From Pseudomonas sp. PD9R (GTDB lineage: Bacteria > Pseudomonadota > Gammaproteobacteria > Pseudomonadales > Pseudomonadaceae): DNA of 64,000 nucleotides. Under the pieces are notes generated by a model. The model was not told the DNA's origin. It searched no databases and saw nothing but the letters and a program-made list of their open reading frames with translations. This document shows positions 57,347 to 64,000 of this stretch, piece after piece (the first letter of the stretch is position 1; each line of letters starts with the position of its first letter). Position numbers and translations under genes: made by a program. The stretch lies in the NCBI RefSeq assembly GCF_019200975.1, contig NZ_JAHTMR010000002.1, forward strand, positions 124,001-188,000, given 5' to 3'.

Positions 57347-57918
57347 TCGGCTTTCTCCTGGGCAACCTGAACGGCGGGGCCGTCGACGATGGCCTTGGCG
57401 GTGTTGTTGAGCATGGCGGCGACACGCTGGATTTCTTCCGGGCTCCAGCGGCCGTGGTGCAGTTGCAAGGCATGGCGCAGGTTGTGCACCGCCTCGTGAA
57501 TTTCCGGGGGGCGATCATGACCGCGCAACGAGCGTTTGCTCACATCGATGCGCACCCGCACGCCTTCGAGGGCGACGGCTTGTTCGGTCAGGGACAAGCG
57601 CCCGGCGTCCGTCACGCTGTAGCGTTTTTTCCCGCCTTCAGCGTCGCCCTGAATCATCTCGCTCTCTTCCAGAAAGGTCAGGGTCGGGTAGATCACGCCG
57701 GGGCTCGGGCTGTAGGCGCCGTCGAACATGCCTTCGATCTGGCGAATCAAGTCATAGCCGTGGCAGGGCTGTTCGGCAATCAGTGCCAGAAGCAGCAGTT
57801 TCAGGTCGCCGGGGGCGAATACCCGCGGGCCGCGTCCACCGCGTTCGCGGCCCGGGCGTTTTTCGAAGCCGTCACGGCCATCGCCGTGTTCGCGGTGGGG
57901 GGAATGATGGTCTCTCAT
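57343..57918 (-). CDS. PadR-family regulator (YqjI/NfeR-like)
   Basis: This 191-residue regulator has a His/Arg-rich N-terminal extension (MRDHHSPHREHGDGRDGFEK), a PadR winged helix (LKLLLLALIAEQPCHGYDLIRQIE ... PGVIYPTLTFLEESEMI) and a C-terminal helical dimerisation region with further histidines (HALQLHHGRWSPEE). Extended histidine-rich N-termini are found in YqjI, which binds iron or nickel and represses yqjH. Here the regulator comes first and overlaps the reductase gene. A 12-bp palindrome stands about 35 bases upstream of the start and is a candidate operator. Metal responsiveness is inferred, not shown. Confidence 0.87.
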   Translation of the reverse strand: MRDHHSPHREHGDGRDGFEKRPGRERGGRGPRVFAPGDLKLLLLALIAEQPCHGYDLIRQIEGMFDGAYSPSPGVIYPTLTFLEESEMIQGDAEGGKKRYSVTDAGRLSLTEQAVALEGVRVRIDVSKRSLRGHDRPPEIHEAVHNLRHALQLHHGRWSPEEIQRVAAMLNNTAKAIVDGPAVQVAQEKAE

Positions 57919-57952
57919 TTTTTCGTTCTCTCGTCGTATTTAGATACAACTT

Positions 57953-57964
57953 AAGATATATCTT
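57953..57964 (-). promoter_or_regulatory. Candidate PadR operator (palindrome)
   Basis: AAGATATATCTT is a perfect 12-bp palindrome about 35 bases upstream of the PadR start codon, next to TAGATACAACTT. AT-rich palindromes in this position are usual PadR autoregulation sites. Confidence 0.55.
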
Positions 57965-58337
57965 GCGGAGGGCGCAAGGCCTTCCGACCGATGGTTGTCG
58001 CGGATGTCTCGAACGGATCGCCCGATAAAAACGCCCCACGATCGAAAAAATGGCGACCATTAATACAGGTGAAAAAGCGGAAATTAGTGTTAACTCTCTA
58101 ATGTCACGTTTTCATCCAGAGTTTGCGGGGCGCGTGGTATCCGTCTTACAGAAGTGGCTTGGTGAGTATCTGCTTATCATTACTTATAGGGCGCGGTTTG
58201 TAGTCTGTCTCTTACAGTCAAACATTCGATTAACCTTTATTTCAGGTTTTTTCAGCCTCGGTAGTAGCGTCTTGGCTACAAGGTTTAAGGAACTTGCCTG
58301 CTTACTTTCCAGATGAATTGACCGATCATCTTTCGGC

Positions 58338-58398
58338 ATTGAAAGTTTCGGTGGGTCAGCACTGCTCGTGACTGTTTTGATCCAGCGAAACTTTCAAT
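58338..58398. repeat. 13-bp perfect inverted repeat upstream of the pilin gene
   Basis: ATTGAAAGTTTCG (58338-58350) and CGAAACTTTCAAT (58386-58398) are exact inverted copies 35 bases apart. The right arm ends 37 bases before the pilin ATG. They could be operator half-sites, a leader stem-loop, or (less likely, given the short spacer) a recombination site. Confidence 0.85.
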
Positions 58399-58435
58399 AC
58401 TTAGATCCTTTTATTTAAAAGACAGGTACTGAAAG

Positions 58436-58912
58436 ATGTTCAAGAAGATCGCGTTTGCTGCTCCTCTGGCTGTTCTGGCACTGAGCTCCTCGATGGCGTT
58501 TGCCGCCACCGAAGCCAAGCACTCCATCAACATTGTTGCTCATGTTCCATCCGACGATTTCTACGCGGTACCGGTTGATTCGGACCTGGTCAACAAGGAT
58601 CAGGACATGAGCTACAACCCGTCCACCGGTACGATGAGAACGGTCGATGGGCACTTTGACGTCCTGCACACCGCCGGCAAGGTTCACGCCCGCCTGGAAG
58701 GCGTGCCGAAGCTGATCGCCGGTAGCAAGACCATTGATTTGAAAGTCGAACTCAACGGCAAAACGTTGACGACCGCTTCGCAGGAAGTTGTTGGCGACAC
58801 TGAGTCCAACACCCGCTATCGCGCGCCGTTCAAAATCAGCGCAACCGGCGTCAAGCCTGACGCGGGTGATTACACCGGCGTTGTCATGCTGGTAGTTGAA
58901 CCTTCCGTCTAA
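58436..58912 (+). CDS. CS1/cable-type fimbrial major subunit
   Basis: This 158-residue pilin of the alpha (CS1, CFA/I, cable pilus) class has a cleavable signal (MFKKIAFAAPLAVLALSSSMAFA), a mature start with KHSINIVAHVPSDDFYAVP, and later GHFDVLHTAGKVHARLEGVPKL and TRYRAPFKISAT segments. It has no cysteine, unlike chaperone-usher type 1 pilins, which is normal for CS1-type subunits. It is the first gene of a run with usher, tip adhesin, chaperone and a second subunit. The first-gene position and highest expected dosage fit the shaft subunit. Confidence 0.88.
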   Translation: MFKKIAFAAPLAVLALSSSMAFAATEAKHSINIVAHVPSDDFYAVPVDSDLVNKDQDMSYNPSTGTMRTVDGHFDVLHTAGKVHARLEGVPKLIAGSKTIDLKVELNGKTLTTASQEVVGDTESNTRYRAPFKISATGVKPDAGDYTGVVMLVVEPSV

Positions 58913-59022
58913 GTTACAGCTGCGACGGTAAACGTTTACTTGTTCCAAGTAACGTACCCGGTCGACAAACTGTTCGGTTTGTCGGCCGTGCTTTGACTTT
59001 CCTGTAATCAGAGTACTTTTTC

Positions 59023-61545
59023 ATGTTCCCGATGACGCCCATCGCGGCAGCGCTTGCGCTGCTGTTATGTAGCAGTGCATTTGCGGCGCCCACATCTGTT
59101 GATAATACGCCTCGAAGTTTGCTGGCTCAGGCCAAAGGCTTGCCAGCGGATTTCGAGGAGCATTTCTTCGATGTTCCGTTGGCGGTTCGGGTTGAACTCG
59201 ATCAACAACCACTTGGCGAGGCGATGATTGTGTTGTCCCGCGATGATCGGGTCGCTTTGCTCGAATTCACCGATACCAGCGAAAGCCGCTATAGCGCCGG
59301 CGAGCGCGATGCATGGTCCGGCATTCTGAAACCCGGCGTGGCGCTGGGCGCCTGCACCGCTCAATGTCCGGAGCAGATGCTGGCGATTCACTACAACCTC
59401 GAAAATTCCTTGCTGTCGATCGTCACTGAAAATGCCGAGCGCGACAGTGAAGCCAAGCGTTATTACGATCATCCAGAAGGCGGCAGCAGCGGCCTGATAG
59501 TACGCAATCAGCTTAATCTCAACGGCGGCCAGGATCAGAACCTGGGCGGGCGTTTCGGCCTCGAAGCCAGTGGTAGCCTGGGCAACTGGAGCCAGGCCTT
59601 CAACATGCAATTGGCCCGTATGGGCGGTCCCGACGACAAGACCTTTCACGCGGTGCATGAGCTCTATACTCAGCGAGAACTGGAGGGCAGTTTTTTCCGT
59701 CTGGGTTATTTCACGCCCAACTCTGAAGGTCTGACCCGGCAGCCCCGTTCGTTCGGCACCAGTCCCGATACGGCCGTCGGGGTGATGTATGGCAGCTCCG
59801 ACAGCCTGGCGATCGACAATCTCAAACCTAGCGTCTACCCGATCTATGTCACGGCCAACCGGCAGGGCTCCGTGGAGATCTATCGCGATGGGTTGCTGAT
59901 CAATACCCAGTCGGTGCCGGCCGGATTGCAAACCCTCGACACCCGTCCATTGCCCGGTGGCATTTATGAGGTGGAAGTACGGCTGATCGAAGACGGTCAA
60001 GCCACCTCGTCCACCCAGGAACTGATCTACAAGCCGAACAACTGGCGCAACCACGATGAACGCTGGCGCTACAACCTGTTCGCCGGGCAGGAAAGCAAAT
60101 TGCTCAGCAACTGGGATCAACAGGACACGGGCGATGCGACCGCCGGTGCTGCGATCAATTACCTGTTGCACCCCCGCGTGGTGCTCGGTCTGTCGGCGCG
60201 CCAGATTCGCGACACACTTCAATTCGGTGGTTCCATCGACTGGAGCCTGGCCAACAGCACCAGCGTGTTCGCCAACCTGTACCAGACCGAAGATCACGGC
60301 ACCGGTGTCGATCTGCAAGGCCTGTACAACTATGGCTCCGGCAGTCTGGTGGTGAGTCACAATCGCAGTTGGCTCGACACCCGCAACACGTACGACACGT
60401 TGCCCGACGGCACCCGTGTACGCCAACGCAATGTGTTTACTGGCGAGACCAGCAATTCATCCCTGGCGCTGAACCACCGGATCAGCCGCAAAAGTTCGCT
60501 CAACGCGCGGGTGTCCCACAGTGAAGGCAACGTCGAAGGCGTAGGTGCGGATCTGGGCTGGACCCAACGCACTGAAGTGTTTGGCAGCGATGCCAACTGG
60601 CGACTGTCGCTGTTCGACCGTCCCGGCAGCTACAGCAGCGGCGATGCGCGCAATCGCGGGATCGACTTGAGTATCAGCCTGGCACTGGGCGGTCCGGGCC
60701 AGCAGATTTCCGGCAGTATCGGCAGCCGCACCGCCCGTGACGGCAGCCGCGACACCAACGCATCGCTCGGCTACCGCAAAGACCTGCAGGACCACGTGCT
60801 GCAGAGTGTCTCGGTGACGGCGCTCACCGACACCTATGGCGTCGGCCTGTCGAGCCTGGCGAACTTTCGCACCGACTCGGTCAACGGCGACGGGTTTATC
60901 CAGCGTTCATCGTTCAACGACAACTTCACCGGTGGCCTGAACCTGGAGAGCACGGTGGCCGTCGGTGGTCAGAGAATGGTGCTGACCAGCCAAAATCAAG
61001 GGCGCGGTGCCGGAATGATCGTCGACGTCGAGTCCGACATCGACGGTGTCGCTTTGCGCGCCGACGACCTGAGCGGCAGCAGTGCCGCCTTGCGCCCAGG
61101 GCGCAACTTCATTCCGCTCACGGCCTACAAGAACAGCTCGGTGAGTTTCGATTTCGAAGGCAATCACGTCCCGGCGGCGAGCATCGAACCGGCGCGCACT
61201 CGCTATCACCTGAACAAGGGTGGCGTGGAGTACCGCAAGGTGCGGGTGATGAAAACCCTGACCGTGCTCGGCCGTTTGCTCGATCCGCAAGGGCGGCCGC
61301 TCAAGGGCCATCACGTAATCAACCACGCCAGCCGTGGTGTCAGTGAGGTCGATGGCTTCTTCTCGATGGAAATGAACGCCGGCTCGCCAACGCTCGAAGT
61401 GCGTTATGCGGACCAGTTGCTCTGCCAGTTCCGGCTCGACACCGACCAGCACCGCAGTGAAAACAACGTGTTGATGATCGGGGATTTGCGTTGCAGTCCG
61501 GACACTTTGGCGGATGCCACGGTCAGCCAGCAGAAGGCCGGCTAA
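59023..61545 (+). CDS. CS1-type fimbrial outer-membrane usher
   Basis: This 840-residue outer-membrane usher has an N-terminal signal (MFPMTPIAAALALLLCSSAFAA), a long beta-barrel region with many aromatic-terminated strands, and a C-terminal beta-sandwich domain (KTLTVLGRLLDPQGRPLKGH-type carboxypeptidase-regulatory-like fold). Its size and the motif STQELIYKPNNWRN resemble CooC/CfaC/CblC/TcfC ushers rather than FimD/PapC. It exports and polymerises pilins with the chaperone encoded two genes downstream. It follows the major subunit after 110 bases. Confidence 0.88.
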   Translation: MFPMTPIAAALALLLCSSAFAAPTSVDNTPRSLLAQAKGLPADFEEHFFDVPLAVRVELDQQPLGEAMIVLSRDDRVALLEFTDTSESRYSAGERDAWSGILKPGVALGACTAQCPEQMLAIHYNLENSLLSIVTENAERDSEAKRYYDHPEGGSSGLIVRNQLNLNGGQDQNLGGRFGLEASGSLGNWSQAFNMQLARMGGPDDKTFHAVHELYTQRELEGSFFRLGYFTPNSEGLTRQPRSFGTSPDTAVGVMYGSSDSLAIDNLKPSVYPIYVTANRQGSVEIYRDGLLINTQSVPAGLQTLDTRPLPGGIYEVEVRLIEDGQATSSTQELIYKPNNWRNHDERWRYNLFAGQESKLLSNWDQQDTGDATAGAAINYLLHPRVVLGLSARQIRDTLQFGGSIDWSLANSTSVFANLYQTEDHGTGVDLQGLYNYGSGSLVVSHNRSWLDTRNTYDTLPDGTRVRQRNVFTGETSNSSLALNHRISRKSSLNARVSHSEGNVEGVGADLGWTQRTEVFGSDANWRLSLFDRPGSYSSGDARNRGIDLSISLALGGPGQQISGSIGSRTARDGSRDTNASLGYRKDLQDHVLQSVSVTALTDTYGVGLSSLANFRTDSVNGDGFIQRSSFNDNFTGGLNLESTVAVGGQRMVLTSQNQGRGAGMIVDVESDIDGVALRADDLSGSSAALRPGRNFIPLTAYKNSSVSFDFEGNHVPAASIEPARTRYHLNKGGVEYRKVRVMKTLTVLGRLLDPQGRPLKGHHVINHASRGVSEVDGFFSMEMNAGSPTLEVRYADQLLCQFRLDTDQHRSENNVLMIGDLRCSPDTLADATVSQQKAG

Positions 61546-61579
61546 TGGCACAGGTATTGATTTTTCACGGAGTGCAATC

Positions 61580-62842
61580 ATGAATCTCAACACCGCATGG
61601 CCGGGAGGGTTTAGTCGTGGCCGATGGCTGGGGTTGCTGGCGATGTTTGCGGCGACGACGGCGGGGGCGGCGACCCAGGAAATCAGGGCCTTGTTCACGC
61701 CCGATTCGGCCAACCCGCTGCGCAATGAGTTCGTCAACAAGACGCCGTCCAGTGGTTACTGCGAGTACTACCCCGATATTTGTCGCAACAGCAATACCTT
61801 CAGTCTCCGGCTGCTGACGAGCGTCGAATCGAACAAGGCCCTGCAAGCCGATGCAGATCCACGCAACAGTGCGATGTTCAAGGTGCCGGGAGGGTGGCGT
61901 TCGTTGAATGTCACCAATCCAGAAACGGGAGATGTACAAGCAGTCGAAGTCCGTATTGCCGGCGTGGGTTCCAACCATGTTTTGAGTGATACGGCGGTCA
62001 ATCTGACCGGGGCTGAGAACGCTGGAGAAGGGCACAATAAATTATGGAAAGGCTTGAGCTGGGTCAATCCGGCGCCTCCCTGTGTAAGCACCGGGATGGG
62101 GTTTTATGGGGCGCGTACATACGCTTTTTTTTGGAAAACCCCCGATGAACGCGCCTGCGTCAAAGTGGCCAACTTTCCAATCCCTGCAATGACCTATGAG
62201 TATCTGGACTTTGCCTACGAGCTGCGCACGCCTAACCCGCTGGGCATGTCGTCAGGGCTCTACACCGGGAGCCTGAGTTATCGCCTGGGCCCTGGCGGCG
62301 ACTTTGACTTCGGCGATGTAATGATTCCGAACGACCCCGACCTGACCCTGGATTTCGTGCTGGACGTTCAGCACACCCTGAAAGTCGAGATTCCCCCCGG
62401 CGGCGAAAAGGTCCAGTTGGTACCGGCGGGCGGCTGGCAAAGCTGGCTGCACGCGGGACGCAGGCCTGTGCGGTTGTTCCGTGACCAGACGTTCAACATC
62501 TCCGCGTCGTCGCGCTTCAAGATGCAGTTGAGATGCGGGCTCGACGGGGCACCCTTCGATTGCGTGATTCGAGATACGGTCGAGAGAAGATCAGTCGAAT
62601 TACAAGTCAGTGTCAGCCTGCCCAACGGTTTGACGGACCTCTCCGGCCAACCGGTCAGGCGCCAGCGATTAAGGGTGGGCGAGGCCAATGCGTTGCAGTT
62701 CCAACCCGGTTTCTATGTGGACCGGGCGCCGGGGACTCTGCATTTCGAGGTCCCGCAAAGTCAGATGGAATTCATGCTGAGGCCCGGAGCAGGGCCCTCA
62801 TTTTCCGGCAGCGCCACGGTGATCTGGGATTCGGAAGTCTGA
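61580..62842 (+). CDS. CS1-type fimbrial tip adhesin
   Basis: This 420-residue secreted protein has a signal peptide ending TAGAA and two-domain organisation like CooD, CfaE and CblD tip proteins. An N-terminal adhesin part contains cysteines (CEYYPDIC, CVSTGMGFYGARTY, CVKVANFP), and a C-terminal pilin-like part ends FSGSATVIWDSEV. It would cap the pilus and bind a receptor; the ligand is unknown. ATG 61580 (MNLNTAWPGG) has GGAG 8 bases upstream. It follows the usher by 34 bases. Confidence 0.82.
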   Translation: MNLNTAWPGGFSRGRWLGLLAMFAATTAGAATQEIRALFTPDSANPLRNEFVNKTPSSGYCEYYPDICRNSNTFSLRLLTSVESNKALQADADPRNSAMFKVPGGWRSLNVTNPETGDVQAVEVRIAGVGSNHVLSDTAVNLTGAENAGEGHNKLWKGLSWVNPAPPCVSTGMGFYGARTYAFFWKTPDERACVKVANFPIPAMTYEYLDFAYELRTPNPLGMSSGLYTGSLSYRLGPGGDFDFGDVMIPNDPDLTLDFVLDVQHTLKVEIPPGGEKVQLVPAGGWQSWLHAGRRPVRLFRDQTFNISASSRFKMQLRCGLDGAPFDCVIRDTVERRSVELQVSVSLPNGLTDLSGQPVRRQRLRVGEANALQFQPGFYVDRAPGTLHFEVPQSQMEFMLRPGAGPSFSGSATVIWDSEV

Positions 62843-62901
62843 CGCACCTCGCGCCAATAAGGCGTGCCAGCGTTCTGTTCAATGTCATGAGGTTCAACGG
62901 T

Positions 62902-63648
62902 ATGAAGCGACTGTGGCTACTAATGAGTTTAAGCGGACTTTCCCTGGGCATTCAGGCCGGGCCGCAGATCAACGTCGGAACGGTTTACGACTATCTGGAT
63001 GGCGACAAAAGCACGTACCTCAAGCGTGTGTTCAACAGCGGTGACAGCACGGCCTTCGTCAAGGTCAACATCCTGGAAATAATCTATGACGCCGATGGCA
63101 CGGCCCGCGAAGTACCGGTCGAGGCGCAGGCCGATGTGAGTGCGCGTAACGGCGTGATGGCCAGCCCCGCGCGTTTGATTGTGCCGGCCAACGGCATGCA
63201 GGGCACGCGCCTGCTGCACATGGGCGAGCGAGACACCGAGCGTTACTTTCGCGTGCGGTTCATTCCTGTGGTGCCGGAAAAGGAAGACGAATTCGCCGTC
63301 TCCAGTGAAGAGCGCGATGAGTACAAAAAAAACCTGTCGGCGGGCGTCAACGTCATGACCGGGTTCGGCACCGTGTTTTTTGTACGCCCCAAAAACAGTC
63401 GGTTCGACAGCGTAATCGATGACAGCCCGGGCACTTATCGGCTGCGTAACAACGGCAACACTGTGGTGGTGGTCGATGAGTTCCGTAACTGTTCGCTGAA
63501 GAGCGAAACCGAGTGCGAGCCCACCACCAAACATCACGTCAGGGCGGGCAACACCTTCGAGTTCGAGAAGAAACCCGGACGTGAATACCGCTTCAATCTG
63601 GTCGAGGGCGACAGCAAAAAAACCGTGCGTATTGCCAGCCCGTCATGA
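62902..63648 (+). CDS. CS1-type fimbrial periplasmic chaperone
   Basis: This 248-residue protein has a signal peptide (MKRLWLLMSLSGLSLGIQAGP) and an immunoglobulin-like chaperone fold of the CooB/CfaA/CblB type (YLKRVFNSGDSTAFVKVNIL, SPARLIVPANGMQGTRLLHMG, YFRVRFIPVVPEK), with cysteines in a C-terminal hairpin (FRNCSLKSETECEP). It keeps pilins from aggregating and brings them to the usher. ATG 62902 is preferred because GAGG stands 8 bases upstream. In CS1 and CFA/I operons the chaperone gene comes first; here it comes fourth. Confidence 0.85.
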   Translation: MKRLWLLMSLSGLSLGIQAGPQINVGTVYDYLDGDKSTYLKRVFNSGDSTAFVKVNILEIIYDADGTAREVPVEAQADVSARNGVMASPARLIVPANGMQGTRLLHMGERDTERYFRVRFIPVVPEKEDEFAVSSEERDEYKKNLSAGVNVMTGFGTVFFVRPKNSRFDSVIDDSPGTYRLRNNGNTVVVVDEFRNCSLKSETECEPTTKHHVRAGNTFEFEKKPGREYRFNLVEGDSKKTVRIASPS

Positions 63649-63702
63649 CCCGGTGCGAGTGCGGTCAAACCTCGCGATTTTTATCTGGAACAGGGACCTG
63701 AA

Positions 63703-64000
63703 ATGATCAAGCAATCGGCCATCGTCTTGTGGATAGTCGGGATTACGCTAATGAGTTCTCCGGCTTTCGCGGCACGCGAAGAGCACAGGTTCGAAGTGTC
63801 GGTGAATATTCCGACCCTGGGGTTTTACGTGATACCCGCCGAGACAAACTGGATTCATCGCGAACAGATATTGCCGTGGAATATAAACACTTCGACGCTG
63901 GGTGGGCTGCGCAAAAACTTCGATGTCAAACACGACACCAGCGCGATCGAAGCACGGCTTGAAAGTGAACCTTATTTGTCCAACGGACGGGCAGATCAGA
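63703..64000 (+). CDS. CS1-type fimbrial subunit, second copy (3' end outside window)
   Basis: The gene runs off the window; 99 codons are visible. The signal peptide ends at about PAFA (residues 1-23), followed by EHRFEVSVNIPTLGFYVIP, which parallels the mature start of the major pilin (KHSINIVAHVPSDDFYAVP), and by LGGLRKNFDVKHDTSAIEARL, which parallels its GHFDVLHTAGKVHARL segment. It is therefore a divergent pilin, perhaps a minor or anchor subunit. ATG 63703 follows CAGGGACCTGA. The end and total length are unknown. Confidence 0.82.
   Translation, partial: MIKQSAIVLWIVGITLMSSPAFAAREEHRFEVSVNIPTLGFYVIPAETNWIHREQILPWNINTSTLGGLRKNFDVKHDTSAIEARLESEPYLSNGRADQ

Larger units (their letters stand above)
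57919..58435. other. AT-rich divergent region before the fimbrial operon
   Basis: 517 bases without a convincing gene, notably richer in A+T than the coding DNA. It contains the PadR candidate operator (57953-57964), a 13-bp perfect inverted repeat (58338-58398) and an 88-codon plus-strand ORF (58050-58316) that I reject as coding. I could not fix a sigma-70 promoter for the fimbrial genes. Confidence 0.7.

Noticed and set aside
58050..58316. 88-codon ORF in the AT-rich region before the fimbrial genes
   Set aside because: No ribosome-binding site, no recognisable motif, and base use unlike coding DNA nearby; region is better explained as regulatory.
58338..58398. Invertible fim-type DNA switch
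   Set aside because: The inverted repeats are only 35 bases apart and no recombinase gene is nearby, so inversion is unlikely; kept only as a repeat.

Overview
The window is chromosomal DNA from a Pseudomonas, most likely of the P. fluorescens group. The evidence is the protein sequences (HisS, BamB, Der, LeuA, XseA, LptF/G, LepA, PurL, GuaB/A, CmoA/B and a second Lon), gene pairs typical of the genus (bamB-der, xseA next to an M23 peptidase, icp next to lon2, gcd near oprB), high GC, and two interleaved families of dispersed REP elements. I see no tRNA, rRNA, CRISPR array, insertion sequence, phage gene or integrase.

Layout. 1-4.3 kb: 3' end of hisS, yfgM-like gene, bamB, der. 4.5-6.5 kb: methionine-type aminotransferase and omega-amidase (salvage pair). 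6.6-9.0 kb: leuA on the minus strand behind a Leu-containing leader peptide and alternative hairpins, then a small hypothetical gene. 9.1-11.3 kb: M23 peptidase and xseA. 11.4-17.4 kb: TSUP transporter, holC with its neighbour, pepA, and divergent lptF-lptG. 17.5-23.5 kb: lepA-lepB-rnc-era-recO-pdxJ. 23.6-29.6 kb: mltF divergent from purL and a NIF3-like gene. 29.7-35.1 kb: L,D-transpeptidase, two NUDIX genes, gamma-carbonic anhydrase, DUF1289, VUT-family gene, purT and a zinc-ribbon protein. 35.3-38.5 kb: guaB-guaA. 38.5-43.2 kb: a 1556-aa toxin-like gene. 43.4-47.1 kb: multicopper oxidase-tadA and cmoA-cmoB. 47.2-51.0 kb: YhhN protein, icp-like cysteine-protease inhibitor and a second lon. 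51.2-55.2 kb: gcd and oprB (periplasmic glucose oxidation and uptake). 55.6-57.9 kb: VF530 and Pr6Pr proteins, then a PadR regulator with a siderophore-interacting reductase. 58.4-64 kb: a CS1/cable-type (alpha) fimbrial operon that runs off the window.

Most of the window is core metabolism: translation and GTPases, envelope assembly, and purine synthesis (purL, purT, guaB, guaA within 13 kb). The accessory parts are the toxin-like gene and the fimbrial operon. The toxin-like protein has a dermonecrotic-toxin-type N-terminus followed by two copies of a module repeated at a 560-codon offset. Each copy carries an EreA/ChaN-like domain, and only the second keeps both histidine motifs. It sits between guaA and the multicopper oxidase-tadA pair, genes that are adjacent in P. 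aeruginosa as I remember it.

Other points worth a second look are the leuA leader region, a strong sigma-32-type promoter in front of the second lon, a 13-bp perfect inverted repeat in front of the pilin gene, a 39-codon ORF coupled to rnc, a 13-bp-stem hairpin between pepA and holC, and REP elements lying at most places where the order of conserved gene blocks differs from the Pseudomonas genomes I know. Family assignments rest on motif recognition by eye; no database search was run.
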